This document shows, piece by piece, positions 1 through 9,883 of a stretch of 64,000 bases of DNA. Location of the stretch: NCBI RefSeq assembly GCF_005869845.1, contig NZ_VAWF01000001.1, forward strand, positions 1,054,001 to 1,118,000, given 5' to 3'. The DNA comes from Fodinibius saliphilus (GTDB lineage Bacteria > Bacteroidota > Rhodothermia > Balneolales > Balneolaceae). How positions within the stretch are numbered: position 1 is the stretch's first letter; each line of letters begins with the position of its first letter. The notes under the pieces were generated by a model. It worked only from the letters and a program-made list of their open reading frames with translations, was not told the DNA's origin and made no database searches. The position numbers and the translations under genes were made by a program.

Positions 1-292
1 CCGTTTTCACTTTCTTTTTTCACCCAATACCAGGCGTTAATACAACCTATCATGATTCCTAAAACCAATAGCATTAAGGTCCATGAATAAGGTCCTTTAA
101 ATGTACTGTCAATCCATATCCCCAATGCTAACAGTACTAAGGTTGGTATAGCAACCGACCATCCGACCAGCCCAAACATTCCAAACCCATAAAGCAAGCC
201 TCTCTCATCCTTTTTTCTAAAATTAAGCTTACGTTGCGATTTTTTTTTGACGCTTTCTTTAAATGCTTTTTCGGTATGATTGTTCTCGTTAT

Positions 293-296
<4 letters not shown>
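1..296 (-). CDS. atpQ: N-type ATPase AtpQ (AtpI-like) subunit, partial
   Basis: Small integral membrane protein of the N-type F-ATPase operon, related to AtpI, thought to help c-ring assembly. Reading leftwards from a TTG at 294-296, the frame gives a charged N-terminal stretch of about 35 residues, then two membrane helices separated by a short loop (motifs GWSVAIPTL and LGIWIDS, then SWTLMLLVLG and INAWYWV), the usual AtpI/AtpQ layout. It runs off the window edge after about 98 codons, near its expected C-terminus. The TTG overlaps the TGA stop of atpC (293-295), so the two are translationally coupled; I chose TTG because no ATG lies in frame before the first helix. The known N-ATPase order atpD-C-Q-R-B-E-F-A-G predicts atpR next, outside the window. 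The subunit that decides Na+ or H+ use (c, atpE) is not visible. Confidence 0.75.
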
Positions 297-2145
<1,849 letters not shown>

Positions 2146-4554
2146 CTAAACAGATTCATTATAGCTATGTACTTCTGCTTGATGTACATGCTTAATTACT
2201 TCTACTACGCTATCCGCATTTACGGAAATCGAATCAATACCACTGCGAACTAAGAATTCAGCATACTCGGGTCTATCACTGGGTGCCTGACCGCAAAAGC
2301 CTACCGTCGAATTCATCCTATGTGCTTTTTCAATAAGCTGTTGAATAGATATTTTGACAGCCTCATCATTTTCGTCAAAAAGGTAATTAAGCTCTGTTGA
2401 ATCCCTGTCTACACCTAGGGTAAGCTGCGTCAAATCATTAGATCCAATTGAGAACCCGTCAAAATATTGTGCAAACTGTTCTGCCAAAATAATATTGGAG
2501 GGGATTTCGCACATCATATATACTTTGAGGTTTTGTCTTCCCCTTGCAAGCCCGTTTTTTTTCATTTCATTTAACACCCGGTCCGCTTCACTAAGTCGCC
2601 TACAGAATGGTATCATTACAATAACATTATCGAGCCCGATCATCTCTCTTACCCTTTTTATGGCCTTACATTCCAGAGCAAACGCATCTTTGTAATTATC
2701 AGAATAATAGCGTGAAGCTCCCCTCCAACCCAACATGGGGTTATCCTCGTGAGGCTCCAGATCCTCTCCCCCAATCAAACCAGCATACTCGTTGGTTTTA
2801 AAATCACTGGTACGTACTATAACCGGCTTTGGGTATTGTGAGGCCGCGATTTTTGCGATTCCATCCGATAATTTATCAACAAAGTAATCAGCTTTATTTT
2901 TATAATGCTTAGTAATTTTCCGAATTTTTTCTCGATCTGTCTCTTTGATTACTTTATCGAAATTCAGGAGTGCCATCGGATGAATTTTAATATGGTTGCT
3001 AATGATGAACTCCATTCGTGCAAGTCCAACTCCTTGTATGGGTAGCTGCCACCAGTTGAACGCTGTATCCGGAGTAGCCAGGTTTATCATGATATCCGTA
3101 TTAATATGGGGAAGCTGCTTTAAATTAATGGTACTTTTCTCAAATTTTAGGTAGTTATCATAAACCATCCCCACCTGCCCACTGGCAGTTGAAAGGGTAA
3201 TCTCTCTGCCTTCGTTGAGTACATTGGTTGCTCTCTTGGTCCCCACAATAGCCGGTATACCCATCTCTCTGCTAATAATAGCAGCATGACATGTTCGCCC
3301 TCCAGAATCAGTAATAATACCTCTAACATTTTTCATAGCGGGCACCCAATCGGGTTCTGTCATTTGTGTAACTAATATGCTGTCTTCTTCCAAAGTGTCA
3401 AGATCACTGATATGCTGTACAAGTCGGACTTTACCATGAACTATTGCCCTGCCGATACTGACACCCTCAAGTATAGGAGTTACTTTTTTCTCCTTAAGTT
3501 CATATGACTGAAATAAACCGTCAGTAGCTGTAGCGTGCACTGTTTCAGGTCGTGCCTGTACAATAAAGAATTGATTCGTTTTGCTTTCTTTCACCCACTC
3601 TATATCCATCGGTTTTTGATAGTGTTCTTCTATCTTAACAGCTCCCTGTGAGAGCTTCACAATTTCATTATCAGTTAATACGAATGTGGATTGCTCCTTA
3701 ACAGTAGTCTGTACATTTTTAATTCTATTGCCGTTTTTATCGGCTAAAACCATCTTTTGCTCTTTGCTTCCTAATCTTTTTTCGAGGATTGGTGTAAATT
3801 TGTCATCATATAGCAGTGGTTTAAAGACAAGATACTGGTCGGGATTAATGGTGCCTTGAACAATATTTTCACCCAACCCCCACGCGGCATTGATCGTAAT
3901 TACATCCCGAAAGCCACTTTCGGTATCCAATGTAAATAGTACTCCCGAACCCCCATCATCTGCTATTATCATACGCTGTATCCCTATAGAAAGGGCAATA
4001 TTTAAGTGATCAAATCCTTTTTCTTCGCGATAAGAAATAGCACGGTCGGTAAATAAAGAAGCAAAGCATTTTTTACACATCTCCATCAGCTGTTCCTTCC
4101 CCTCAACATTTAAAAATGTTTCTTGCAATCCTGCGAAGCTGGCTGAAGGTAAATCTTCGGCGGTGGCACTGCTACGTACTGCAACTGAGATATTTTCTAT
4201 TTCATATTTTTCACAGAGTTGGTCATAAGCATTACGGATCTCATTAGCTATGAAAATGGGAATCATACCTTTCATAAAAGCATCCCTGATATGAAAGCCT
4301 GTATCATGTAATTTTTGGGATCCTTCTTTATATTTTGACAGCTCTTCTCGAATGGTTACTTCTAATTCATTAGCTTTGATAAATAAGCGATATGCTTCAC
4401 CAGTTGTGGCGAACCCATCAGGGATATTTACAGCTGTAGACTGCAAATATTGCCACATCTCTCCCAGGGAGGCATTTTTACCTCCCACATGAGCAATATC
4501 GTCTATATCAATATCGCTAAACCACTTAATTAAACTATCATACTGATTATTCAT
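2146..4554 (-). CDS. ppsA: phosphoenolpyruvate synthase
   Basis: Makes PEP, AMP and phosphate from pyruvate, ATP and water, the entry step of gluconeogenesis from pyruvate. At 802 residues it matches the family length. The N-terminal ATP-grasp domain (to about 345) opens with VGGKNASLGEM and contains AVRSSATAEDLPSASFAG; the swivelling phosphohistidine domain has GGRTCHAAI with the catalytic His near residue 421; the C-terminal TIM barrel ends with GFCGQAPSD holding the catalytic Cys near 753. The C-terminal barrel is complete. It lies between an SDR dehydrogenase gene (20 bp upstream) and atpD (15 bp downstream), all on the same strand, suggesting a three-or-more-gene unit. Stress islands in other bacteria also pair ppsA with universal stress and Hsp20 genes; a role in low-energy survival is inference only. 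Confidence 0.95.
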   Translation of the reverse strand: MNNQYDSLIKWFSDIDIDDIAHVGGKNASLGEMWQYLQSTAVNIPDGFATTGEAYRLFIKANELEVTIREELSKYKEGSQKLHDTGFHIRDAFMKGMIPIFIANEIRNAYDQLCEKYEIENISVAVRSSATAEDLPSASFAGLQETFLNVEGKEQLMEMCKKCFASLFTDRAISYREEKGFDHLNIALSIGIQRMIIADDGGSGVLFTLDTESGFRDVITINAAWGLGENIVQGTINPDQYLVFKPLLYDDKFTPILEKRLGSKEQKMVLADKNGNRIKNVQTTVKEQSTFVLTDNEIVKLSQGAVKIEEHYQKPMDIEWVKESKTNQFFIVQARPETVHATATDGLFQSYELKEKKVTPILEGVSIGRAIVHGKVRLVQHISDLDTLEEDSILVTQMTEPDWVPAMKNVRGIITDSGGRTCHAAIISREMGIPAIVGTKRATNVLNEGREITLSTASGQVGMVYDNYLKFEKSTINLKQLPHINTDIMINLATPDTAFNWWQLPIQGVGLARMEFIISNHIKIHPMALLNFDKVIKETDREKIRKITKHYKNKADYFVDKLSDGIAKIAASQYPKPVIVRTSDFKTNEYAGLIGGEDLEPHEDNPMLGWRGASRYYSDNYKDAFALECKAIKRVREMIGLDNVIVMIPFCRRLSEADRVLNEMKKNGLARGRQNLKVYMMCEIPSNIILAEQFAQYFDGFSIGSNDLTQLTLGVDRDSTELNYLFDENDEAVKISIQQLIEKAHRMNSTVGFCGQAPSDRPEYAEFLVRSGIDSISVNADSVVEVIKHVHQAEVHSYNESV

Positions 4555-4574
4555 TAGCCTTTATTCAAATGCAA

Positions 4575-5336
4575 TTATTTTGCTGTATATCCTCCATCAA
4601 CCATCAAAGCATGGCCTTCGACAAAAGAAGCCTGCTCTGATGCTAGCCACACAATAGCTTTGGCTACTTCTGTTGCTTGTCCTAATCTTCCAACTGGATG
4701 TAAGGAAATTGCCTGTTCTTTTATCTCTTTATCTGTTGTTATTCCTGCTCTTTCAAGCATCGGGGTTTCAATAAAGGCCGGGCAAACGGCATTTATTCGA
4801 ATTCCTTCTTTTGCATATTCTAAGGCTGCCGTTTTTGTTAGGCCAAGCAAACCATGTTTAGCAGCAGTATAGGCCGGTGCCTGTTCGTATCCCACTTTAC
4901 CTAAAATGGACGAGACATTAATAATTGAACCCCCTCCCGATTTTAACATAGCACCAATCTCATATTTCATACATATAAATTGCCCCCGTAGGTTAATACT
5001 CTGTACCCGGTCCCATTCGTCTAAGCTATAATCACCTGTTAAAGCCATTTTCCCTTCAATGCCGGCATTATTACAGGCGATATCAAGCTTGCCAAAAGTG
5101 CGCAGCGTTTCTTGAATTAGACTTTCTATATCTTTCTCTTTTGAGATATCAGCATGTACTTTTAAAATTTTGCTCTCTTCTGTTTTTATTTCACGAGCAG
5201 TTTGTTCCAATGCCATTTCATTAACATCTGCAATAACAACATCTGCTCCCTCTCTTGCCAACATAGTTGCTGTTTCTTTTCCTATCCCCATAGCCGCACC
5301 TGTAACAAGTGCTACCTTATTGTTTATTCTATCCAT
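4575..5336 (-). CDS. SDR family oxidoreductase
   Basis: Classical short-chain dehydrogenase of 253 residues, cytosolic, NAD(P)-dependent. Visible are the cofactor motif TGAAMGIG (residues 12-19), DVN at the end of the second strand (Asp here favours NAD over NADP), NNAG near 89, the catalytic Ser in INVSSIL, and YTAAKHG with Tyr near 155 and Lys 4 residues later. The C-terminus ends with the GHALMVDGGYTAK pattern common to glucose 1-dehydrogenase and 3-oxoacyl-ACP reductase-like members. The substrate cannot be read from the sequence. It is the first gene of the leftward SDR-ppsA-atpDCQ series, 20 bp before ppsA. Confidence 0.9.
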   Translation of the reverse strand: MDRINNKVALVTGAAMGIGKETATMLAREGADVVIADVNEMALEQTAREIKTEESKILKVHADISKEKDIESLIQETLRTFGKLDIACNNAGIEGKMALTGDYSLDEWDRVQSINLRGQFICMKYEIGAMLKSGGGSIINVSSILGKVGYEQAPAYTAAKHGLLGLTKTAALEYAKEGIRINAVCPAFIETPMLERAGITTDKEIKEQAISLHPVGRLGQATEVAKAIVWLASEQASFVEGHALMVDGGYTAK

Positions 5337-5359
5337 ATTCGAAGTTTCAGAATCATTAT

Positions 5360-5565
5360 TTACTTGTACATTTTTTGATTATTTACCGTTGAAATATCAA
5401 ACTCATCACACAATGGACAAATGTTGCTAATAGCCGAAACAAAAGGTATGCTACCCCCCAAGAGCTGTTCACATAAATCCAACTGCTAGTAGAATAGCTC
5501 CTAATGGAATTCGGATTATTTTATCCAAGGTCTCTACATTTTGTAAAAGTTTGGTATCCTTTCAT
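5360..5565 (-). pseudogene. frameshifted DUF2892 (YgaP-type) membrane protein remnant
   Basis: Reading leftwards, one frame gives LLQNVETLDKIIRIPLGA followed by a hydrophobic helix and a stop at 5469-5471. A neighbouring frame then continues LGGSIPFVSAISNICPLC and stops at 5360-5362. Together these match the layout of DUF2892 proteins, which read xNVGxxDRIIRIxLG, a helix, then GLIPLxTA and CPLY. So a gene of about 65 codons appears to have been broken by at least one frameshift near 5470; the only ATG upstream (5563-5565) is in yet another frame. DUF2892 proteins are small two-helix inner-membrane proteins often linked to rhodanese and sulfur genes. The match is by eye. Confidence 0.5.
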
Positions 5566-5632
5566 TCGTTATTACTAAAAGTAGAACCAACCTTTCACAG
5601 CTGGATCTACATCCTTGTGGGGATTTTATTGT

Positions 5633-6076
5633 CTAGTCAATCTGAATTTGAGTAGGTTTTTTAACTTCAACTTTGGGAACCAATACCGTTAAAACTCCAT
5701 CTTTGAACTTAGCTTTAATTTTATCTTCACTAATAGCATCCGGAAGCGTATATGTACGTAAAAATGTACCGAAGTAACGTTCTCTTCGAATCATGTTTTT
5801 ATTTTCTTCCTCTTCTGCCAGTTTGCGTTCGCCTGCTATTGTTAAACGATGATCTTTGTAATTAACTTCAATATCCTTTTTTGATATACCGGGAAGGTCT
5901 ACTTTTACGATATATTCATCATCGGTTTCACTCATATCAGTATTTGGTGCCCAAATCTCTTTGCCACCATTGCCTCGGTTCCATGAAAATGGGGCCAGAT
6001 CATCAAAAAAACGATCCATATCTCTTCTCATAGATTCAAGTGCAGGAATATCTGAATATCTCTTTATCGATTTCAT
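5633..6076 (-). CDS. Hsp20/alpha-crystallin family small heat shock protein
   Basis: ATP-independent holdase chaperone, cytosolic. The 147-residue protein has a short N-terminal arm containing MRRDMDRFFDDLAPF, an alpha-crystallin domain from about 40 to 130 (VKVDLPGISKKDIEV, LTIAGERK, RRERYFGTFLRTYTLP), and a C-terminal tail KVEVKKPTQIQID. The A-x-x-x-n-G-V-L motif appears as AKFKDGVLTVLVPK. An AGAGG Shine-Dalgarno stands about 8 bp before the ATG, better than most genes here. It is flanked upstream by a 303-bp non-coding stretch and downstream by the DUF2892 remnant. A TGTGGGGA word lies just beyond the stop (5616-5623); similar words flank the neighbouring stress genes. Confidence 0.95.
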   Translation of the reverse strand: MKSIKRYSDIPALESMRRDMDRFFDDLAPFSWNRGNGGKEIWAPNTDMSETDDEYIVKVDLPGISKKDIEVNYKDHRLTIAGERKLAEEEENKNMIRRERYFGTFLRTYTLPDAISEDKIKAKFKDGVLTVLVPKVEVKKPTQIQID

Positions 6077-6379
6077 ACTGGTACCTCTTGTTTAAATTTA
6101 TTTATAGTAATTGTAATTGAAACATCATTTCCTACTTGTTTTTTAAGAAAGGAAACCTTGATTATTAAGTATGCAGTACGAACCATAGAGGGGATTGTAG
6201 GAAATGGTCAGCTTCTATTTTAAGGCTTTTCCCTACAAAGAAAGTTCTTTATTGAATAAACCCAGACATCAAGATTGGTATACAATTATTATGCAAAAAG
6301 CTGATGGGCAAACAACCCAAAGAGAGGAACTAAAGACAGTACAGAATAGTAGTTTTACCCCATTTATAAAGCGATCATT
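6077..6379. other. intergenic region, Hsp20 leader and response-regulator 3' flank
   Basis: About 300 bp with no supportable gene. A rightward open frame starts here but most of it is the reverse shadow of the response regulator, and its first 60 codons show no family features. The stretch must contain the promoter of the leftward Hsp20 gene; an AT-rich run lies just upstream of its Shine-Dalgarno (about 6085-6130). The GAGGGGATTG at 6187-6196 resembles the G-run words near other genes of this island but is not identical to them. Confidence 0.5.
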
Positions 6380-7051
6380 TTATTGTGAATACTTTTTCTC
6401 ATTCTCAACCCACTTTACCGCATGCATCATAAGTTCCGTCGCATTTTTTAGATTAAGTTTCGTTTTAATACGAGCACGATATGACTCAACCGTTTTTACT
6501 GACAGGTGTAGTTTTTCGGCAATTTTTCGAGTTTTATTTCCTTTTCCAGTCATCTCAAAAACTTCAAGCTCGCGATCACTTAACAGGTCAATGGGCGACT
6601 CAGAAATATCAGACCTTCCCCCCGCCATATCTAATAGTAACTTTTCATTAACATTTTCGCTGACATAAATACCCCCATTCATTATTTTTTTTGTCGCTTT
6701 CACTAAGACCTCTCCCGCTTCTTGCTTCATAACATATCCTTTTGCGCCTGCCCGCAGTACCCGTTCTGCATATAAGGTCTCTTCATGCCTGGATAGTACC
6801 AATATTTTTAAAGATGTGTCTAGTGAAATAAGATGCTTTACCAACTCCAGCCCACTCATTCTAGGTAACGAAATATCTACAATCGCCATATCAGGATTTA
6901 ATTCCTCAAACTCTTCCAACACATTTTCGGCCTGCTCAAACTGCCCTACCACTTCATAACCATGCTCGTTATTCAGCGTCTGTGTTAACCCCTTTCGCAT
7001 CATCGGGTGATCATCAACAACAATAATTCTTTTTTTATAGGTATCCGACAT
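6380..7051 (-). CDS. NarL/FixJ-type (LuxR HTH) response regulator
   Basis: Two-component DNA-binding response regulator of 223 residues. The receiver domain (about 6-125) has the acidic pair VVDDH, the phospho-acceptor Asp59 in VDISLPRMSG, a Ser in VLSRHEE in place of the usual Thr/Ser switch residue, and Lys in KGYVMKQE. The LuxR-type helix-turn-helix covers about 155-215 (LSDRELEVFEM, TRKIAEKLHLSVKTVESYRARI). No histidine kinase gene adjoins it, so it is an orphan here; the only kinase in the window, at 56.4 kb, is of the HisKA_2 type. It stands among Hsp20, DUF892 and universal stress genes and could control them, which is inference. Its upstream region is shared with the divergent DUF892 gene and carries two TCCCCACA words. 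Confidence 0.93.
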   Translation of the reverse strand: MSDTYKKRIIVVDDHPMMRKGLTQTLNNEHGYEVVGQFEQAENVLEEFEELNPDMAIVDISLPRMSGLELVKHLISLDTSLKILVLSRHEETLYAERVLRAGAKGYVMKQEAGEVLVKATKKIMNGGIYVSENVNEKLLLDMAGGRSDISESPIDLLSDRELEVFEMTGKGNKTRKIAEKLHLSVKTVESYRARIKTKLNLKNATELMMHAVKWVENEKKYSQ

Positions 7052-7166
7052 TATTATTTACTCTTTTATCATTTATAGATTCAGTGTAGTACTGTCTATA
7101 GAACAGCTATTACCTTTCATTTTCAATTGTAGCATACATAATATATAACTTCTCTGCATCAGCACT

Positions 7167-7204
7167 TCTCCCCACATCATTGTAAGGGTTTTCCCCACAT
7201 ATTC
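7167..7204. promoter_or_regulatory. paired TCCCCACAT words in the divergent promoter region
   Basis: TCCCCACAT occurs at 7169-7177 and again at 7192-7200, spaced 23 bp (about two helical turns), in the region between the leftward response regulator (start 7051) and the rightward DUF892 gene (start 7290). Direct repeats with this spacing are typical of a regulator binding one face of DNA. The same 8-base word on the other strand lies at 5616-5623 and 7921-7928. No regulator or binding data can be inferred from sequence alone. Confidence 0.35.
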
Positions 7205-7289
7205 CATACCATTTTCACTCCTTAATAAAGACAGCATGAGACCGTAATTATATTGTTGAAGGACAACTCCAAATAATACGAGAAAAGCT

Positions 7290-7859
7290 ATGGAAAAAGC
7301 CATTAAAAATCGGGAAATATTTGACCTATACGACCTGATGTTAGAACAAGTAAGAGATCTGTATGATGGAGAGCGTCAGCAATTGAACTTTCTTCTAGAA
7401 GCAGAAAAAAGAACCACTGCATTTGAACTTGACGAGACGATAAATATGCACCGTCGGGAAACAAAACGACAACTTGATCGACTCGACAAGGTTTTTCATA
7501 TGTTGGAGGAAGAGCCAACTGGTGAAGCCTGTGAAGGCATATCAGGTATTATCAGTGATACCATGAAGCTAACAGATCGTTGCCAGAACCCTGAAGTTCG
7601 TGATGCAGCTCTTATTACCGCAATTCAACATATCAACCACTACGAAATTGCAGGCTACGGTACAGCTATTGCTTACGCAAAAGCACATGACCGCCATGAC
7701 ATTGGGGAGATATTACTGGAAACACTCCGTGAGGAGAAAAAGGCAGATATGGGGCTAAGCGACCTTGCTGAAAATTACATCAATCCAGATGCAAAATGGA
7801 CAGCATTGGTTGAAAAAGTAGAGGGAAAAAAAAGCATAAAAAATACTCGGAATAACTAA
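7290..7859 (+). CDS. DUF892 / YciE-YciF family ferritin-like protein
   Basis: Helical-bundle protein of the YciE/YciF family (DUF892), structurally ferritin-like and linked to general stress responses; its reaction is not established. The 189 residues carry the family landmarks: LYDLMLEQVRDLYDGERQ with the first metal-ligand-type Asp/Glu, INMHRRETKRQLDRLDKVF with a ligand-type Glu/His pair, RDAALITAIQHINHYEIAGYG with ExxH-like spacing, and LLETLREEKKADMGL at the fourth helix. The C-terminal 20 residues are a basic low-complexity tail. It is the only rightward gene in this block and faces a leftward OB-fold gene; a perfect inverted repeat at 7876-7898 lies just after its stop. Confidence 0.88.
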   Translation: MEKAIKNREIFDLYDLMLEQVRDLYDGERQQLNFLLEAEKRTTAFELDETINMHRRETKRQLDRLDKVFHMLEEEPTGEACEGISGIISDTMKLTDRCQNPEVRDAALITAIQHINHYEIAGYGTAIAYAKAHDRHDIGEILLETLREEKKADMGLSDLAENYINPDAKWTALVEKVEGKKSIKNTRNN

Positions 7860-7875
7860 CCCAATATCAGCATAA

Positions 7876-7898
7876 ATAGTTGTAAAAATTACAACTAT
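7876..7898. repeat. perfect 10-bp inverted repeat between convergent genes
   Basis: ATAGTTGTAA and TTACAACTAT flank a 3-base AAA loop, a perfect palindrome just after the DUF892 stop and before the stop of the converging OB-fold gene. It could serve as a bidirectional transcription end, but it is AT-rich and lacks a following T-run, so an operator is equally possible. Confidence 0.5.
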
Positions 7899-7939
7899 CA
7901 AAACCCAGTATTTACGCCCTTGTGGGGACATATTGAGCT

Positions 7940-8386
7940 TTAATCATCAGTCTTGCCGCAATTATCCCAATAAGGCATTCCTGTTTCATCACGAAGTATT
8001 AACTTTGTACTATCATGAATAATCTGAGAAGCAATAATGAGTGGCTGCCCCTCCAACTCTACTTTTGACCCAAAAGCAGTGATTTTGTCTCCTTTTTTTA
8101 GCTGTTTCTTTTGGTGATTGATATACCAGGCTGGACCAAGAAACACCAAGACATCTCCATCTTTGGTTGTAAGATCAGCTATAACAGTCTCTGCTAGATC
8201 CTCTTTTTCTTCTACATATTTTAAATTCCGTATTTTGCCAGTCCACTTATCAATTGAATTACGATCTCTTGGTTTTTTATAATGTCTGAGAGCCATCCCG
8301 ATGATATAGCCAGTACCTGCAATAGTAAGTAATGCGATACTTCCACCAAGTATCTGTAAATTCCGGAGCAGCTCGCGTGTACTCAT
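7940..8386 (-). CDS. membrane-anchored OB-fold protein, unknown function
   Basis: Protein of 148 residues with one N-terminal membrane segment (about 10-32) followed by a basic stretch and a beta-rich domain. The domain pattern VIADLTTKDGDVLVFLGPAW, LKKGDKITAFGSKV and LIIASQI, ending LRDETGMPYW, is the small OB-fold type found in periplasmic proteins and in magnetosome MamS/MamX-like and cytochrome-associated proteins. No enzyme motif is visible and there is no CxxCH haem motif. It lies 35 bp downstream of the decayed flavoprotein gene, so the two may once have formed one unit. Function unknown. Confidence 0.7.
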   Translation of the reverse strand: MSTRELLRNLQILGGSIALLTIAGTGYIIGMALRHYKKPRDRNSIDKWTGKIRNLKYVEEKEDLAETVIADLTTKDGDVLVFLGPAWYINHQKKQLKKGDKITAFGSKVELEGQPLIIASQIIHDSTKLILRDETGMPYWDNCGKTDD

Positions 8387-8421
8387 AACATATTTTAATG
8401 ATTATATTATTGTGCAATCAT

Positions 8422-8844
8422 CTATGAACTCTGAATAGGCAACCCCCTAAGTCGGTATTTTGCCACCAAAGTATAATACATTGACTTAACCCTCATTTTA
8501 AGCAGATGTGGTGTATATCCTATCTTTAAGACACTCGTGTAATTTCCCCACCACTCGTCGTTATGCATATAAAAGCCTTTATGTCCCCCCAAATCATCCA
8601 TGCTTATTAATGTAAATTCCAAGGGATCATTTCCTTCTTTAGGTTTATAATTTTCCTCCTCTTGGCCAATAAAATGGGCCAATACTTCAAGAGGAATATT
8701 GGGTATAAACACGAGATAAGGATTTCGAACTATACACGTTATTTTAACATTCTCTCCAGCAAATTCTCTTATATAACGGGCTGTCGTCCGGCTTGCAAAC
8801 TTACATCCTAATATCAGATTATGTGGGTGATGAGCCATAATCAT
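8422..8844 (-). pseudogene. internally deleted SQR/NDH-2-like flavoprotein (probable pseudogene)
   Basis: The frame is open for 140 codons but reads like the two ends of a sulfide:quinone reductase or type II NADH dehydrogenase (normally about 380-430 residues) joined together. The N-terminal 50 residues match the FAD-binding start, HNLILGCKFASRTTARYI then CIVRNPYLVFIPNIPLEVLA; intact proteins read GGGFAGxTTA, so two glycines of GxGxxG are lost (to Lys and Ser). From about residue 75 it reads like the C-terminal end, FTLISMDDLGG, then WWGNYTSVLKIGYTPHLLK. The middle, with NAD binding and catalytic cysteines, is absent. An active flavoenzyme is very unlikely; a new short protein cannot be excluded since no stop codon interrupts it. 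Confidence 0.5.
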
Positions 8845-8993
8845 CTGATTTAGTCAACTTTTAAAATAGACAGTATAAATCATGCTTATTTATACTAAAA
8901 TATATTAGCAGATAGAACTGTAGTTTATATCACAGATCTTCAGGTAATGTAATTTCCTACGTCCACACGAACCCCAAAGGACAACACTCTCGA

Positions 8994-9875
8994 TCAATTT
9001 AGGCGAATTTGGCAGCCTCCGCCAAAGGATAAATCAGACGCCCCCTCAGAAAATCCCTTAAAAGCATTAACCAGTAACGTAATTTGTTCACTAAGAATAT
9101 AGTTAATACCCAAACCGACAGTTATCGGTGGATCTATACCTTCAATCACCTCTGACATACTTCCAACAGATCCCATTATTGTCCATTTCCCGTTTAGCAT
9201 CTCCTTACCAAGACTAGCCCCAAAATACCAAGTATTTTCTAAAACTAATTCATCCATATCTCCAAGGTTCCAGTACATAACATTTCCACTTATAAACCAT
9301 GTTCCAAAGCGCTTTACCATTGAACCGCCGATTCCCAAATCCCATGCCCCTGTGCCAAATCCCTTGTCGGGATCAGCAAAAGGAAATTTAACAGAAAAAT
9401 TAATATTCAATGCTGTTGCCCCAGATTCTGACTGAACCAAAGAATACTCTCCAAAAACAGAGGGATCACTAATACCAAATTTTGAATATGAGGCAGTATC
9501 AGATAATACAAGTATGGCCCTTCGTTTCGTTTTCCCATTTCCATGTCTTCCCCCTCTAGCATACCCACGCACTGAACTATTTTGGGGACCTCCAGTAGGA
9601 ATTCCTCCCACATTATTATATGATACCCATGGTGAACTTTGGAAAACCATCGGAATATCTACAGATACCCTAAATTTTAATGCCGATATAGTAATACTGT
9701 TAGTAGCATATAACGACCACGTCGACTTTTCAAAAAAGTAATTTCCCTCCGCTAACTGAATACTTCCCGAATAATATATTTTGTGTTGTGCATATAGTGC
9801 ATTTGACATCCCAATCAACAACAAATAAAATCCGGTGGTAGCAATACTTTTTCTTAGAATTCTATATAATGACAA
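8994..9875 (-). CDS. outer-membrane beta-barrel-like protein
   Basis: Secreted protein of 293 residues. The start is a TTG at 9873-9875; no ATG precedes the signal peptide, which runs from a basic N-terminus through FYLLLIGM to a cleavage site after ALYAQ. The mature part is made of alternating aromatic/hydrophobic strands (WSLYATNSITISALKFRVSV, INFSVKFPFAD, TWFISGNVMYWN, PPITVGLGINYILSEQITLLV) and ends in the strand GGGCQIRLN, as expected for an outer-membrane barrel. It resembles loosely the DUF3187/transporter-like barrels of PF13557 type; substrate unknown. The Met-rich secreted protein gene ends 8 bp upstream, so the two probably form an operon. Confidence 0.7.
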   Translation of the reverse strand: MSLYRILRKSIATTGFYLLLIGMSNALYAQHKIYYSGSIQLAEGNYFFEKSTWSLYATNSITISALKFRVSVDIPMVFQSSPWVSYNNVGGIPTGGPQNSSVRGYARGGRHGNGKTKRRAILVLSDTASYSKFGISDPSVFGEYSLVQSESGATALNINFSVKFPFADPDKGFGTGAWDLGIGGSMVKRFGTWFISGNVMYWNLGDMDELVLENTWYFGASLGKEMLNGKWTIMGSVGSMSEVIEGIDPPITVGLGINYILSEQITLLVNAFKGFSEGASDLSFGGGCQIRLN

Positions 9876-9883
9876 AATAGTAG

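Noticed and set aside
6204-6668. Rightward 154-codon frame across the 3' end of the response regulator
   Set aside because: About two thirds is the reverse strand of the regulator and the residue mix (Ser/Phe-rich) is typical of an antisense shadow.
7073-7303. Leftward 76-codon frame between the response regulator and DUF892 genes
   Set aside because: It overlaps the DUF892 start, carries the TCCCCACA words of the promoter region, and shows no family or ribosome site; a chance frame.
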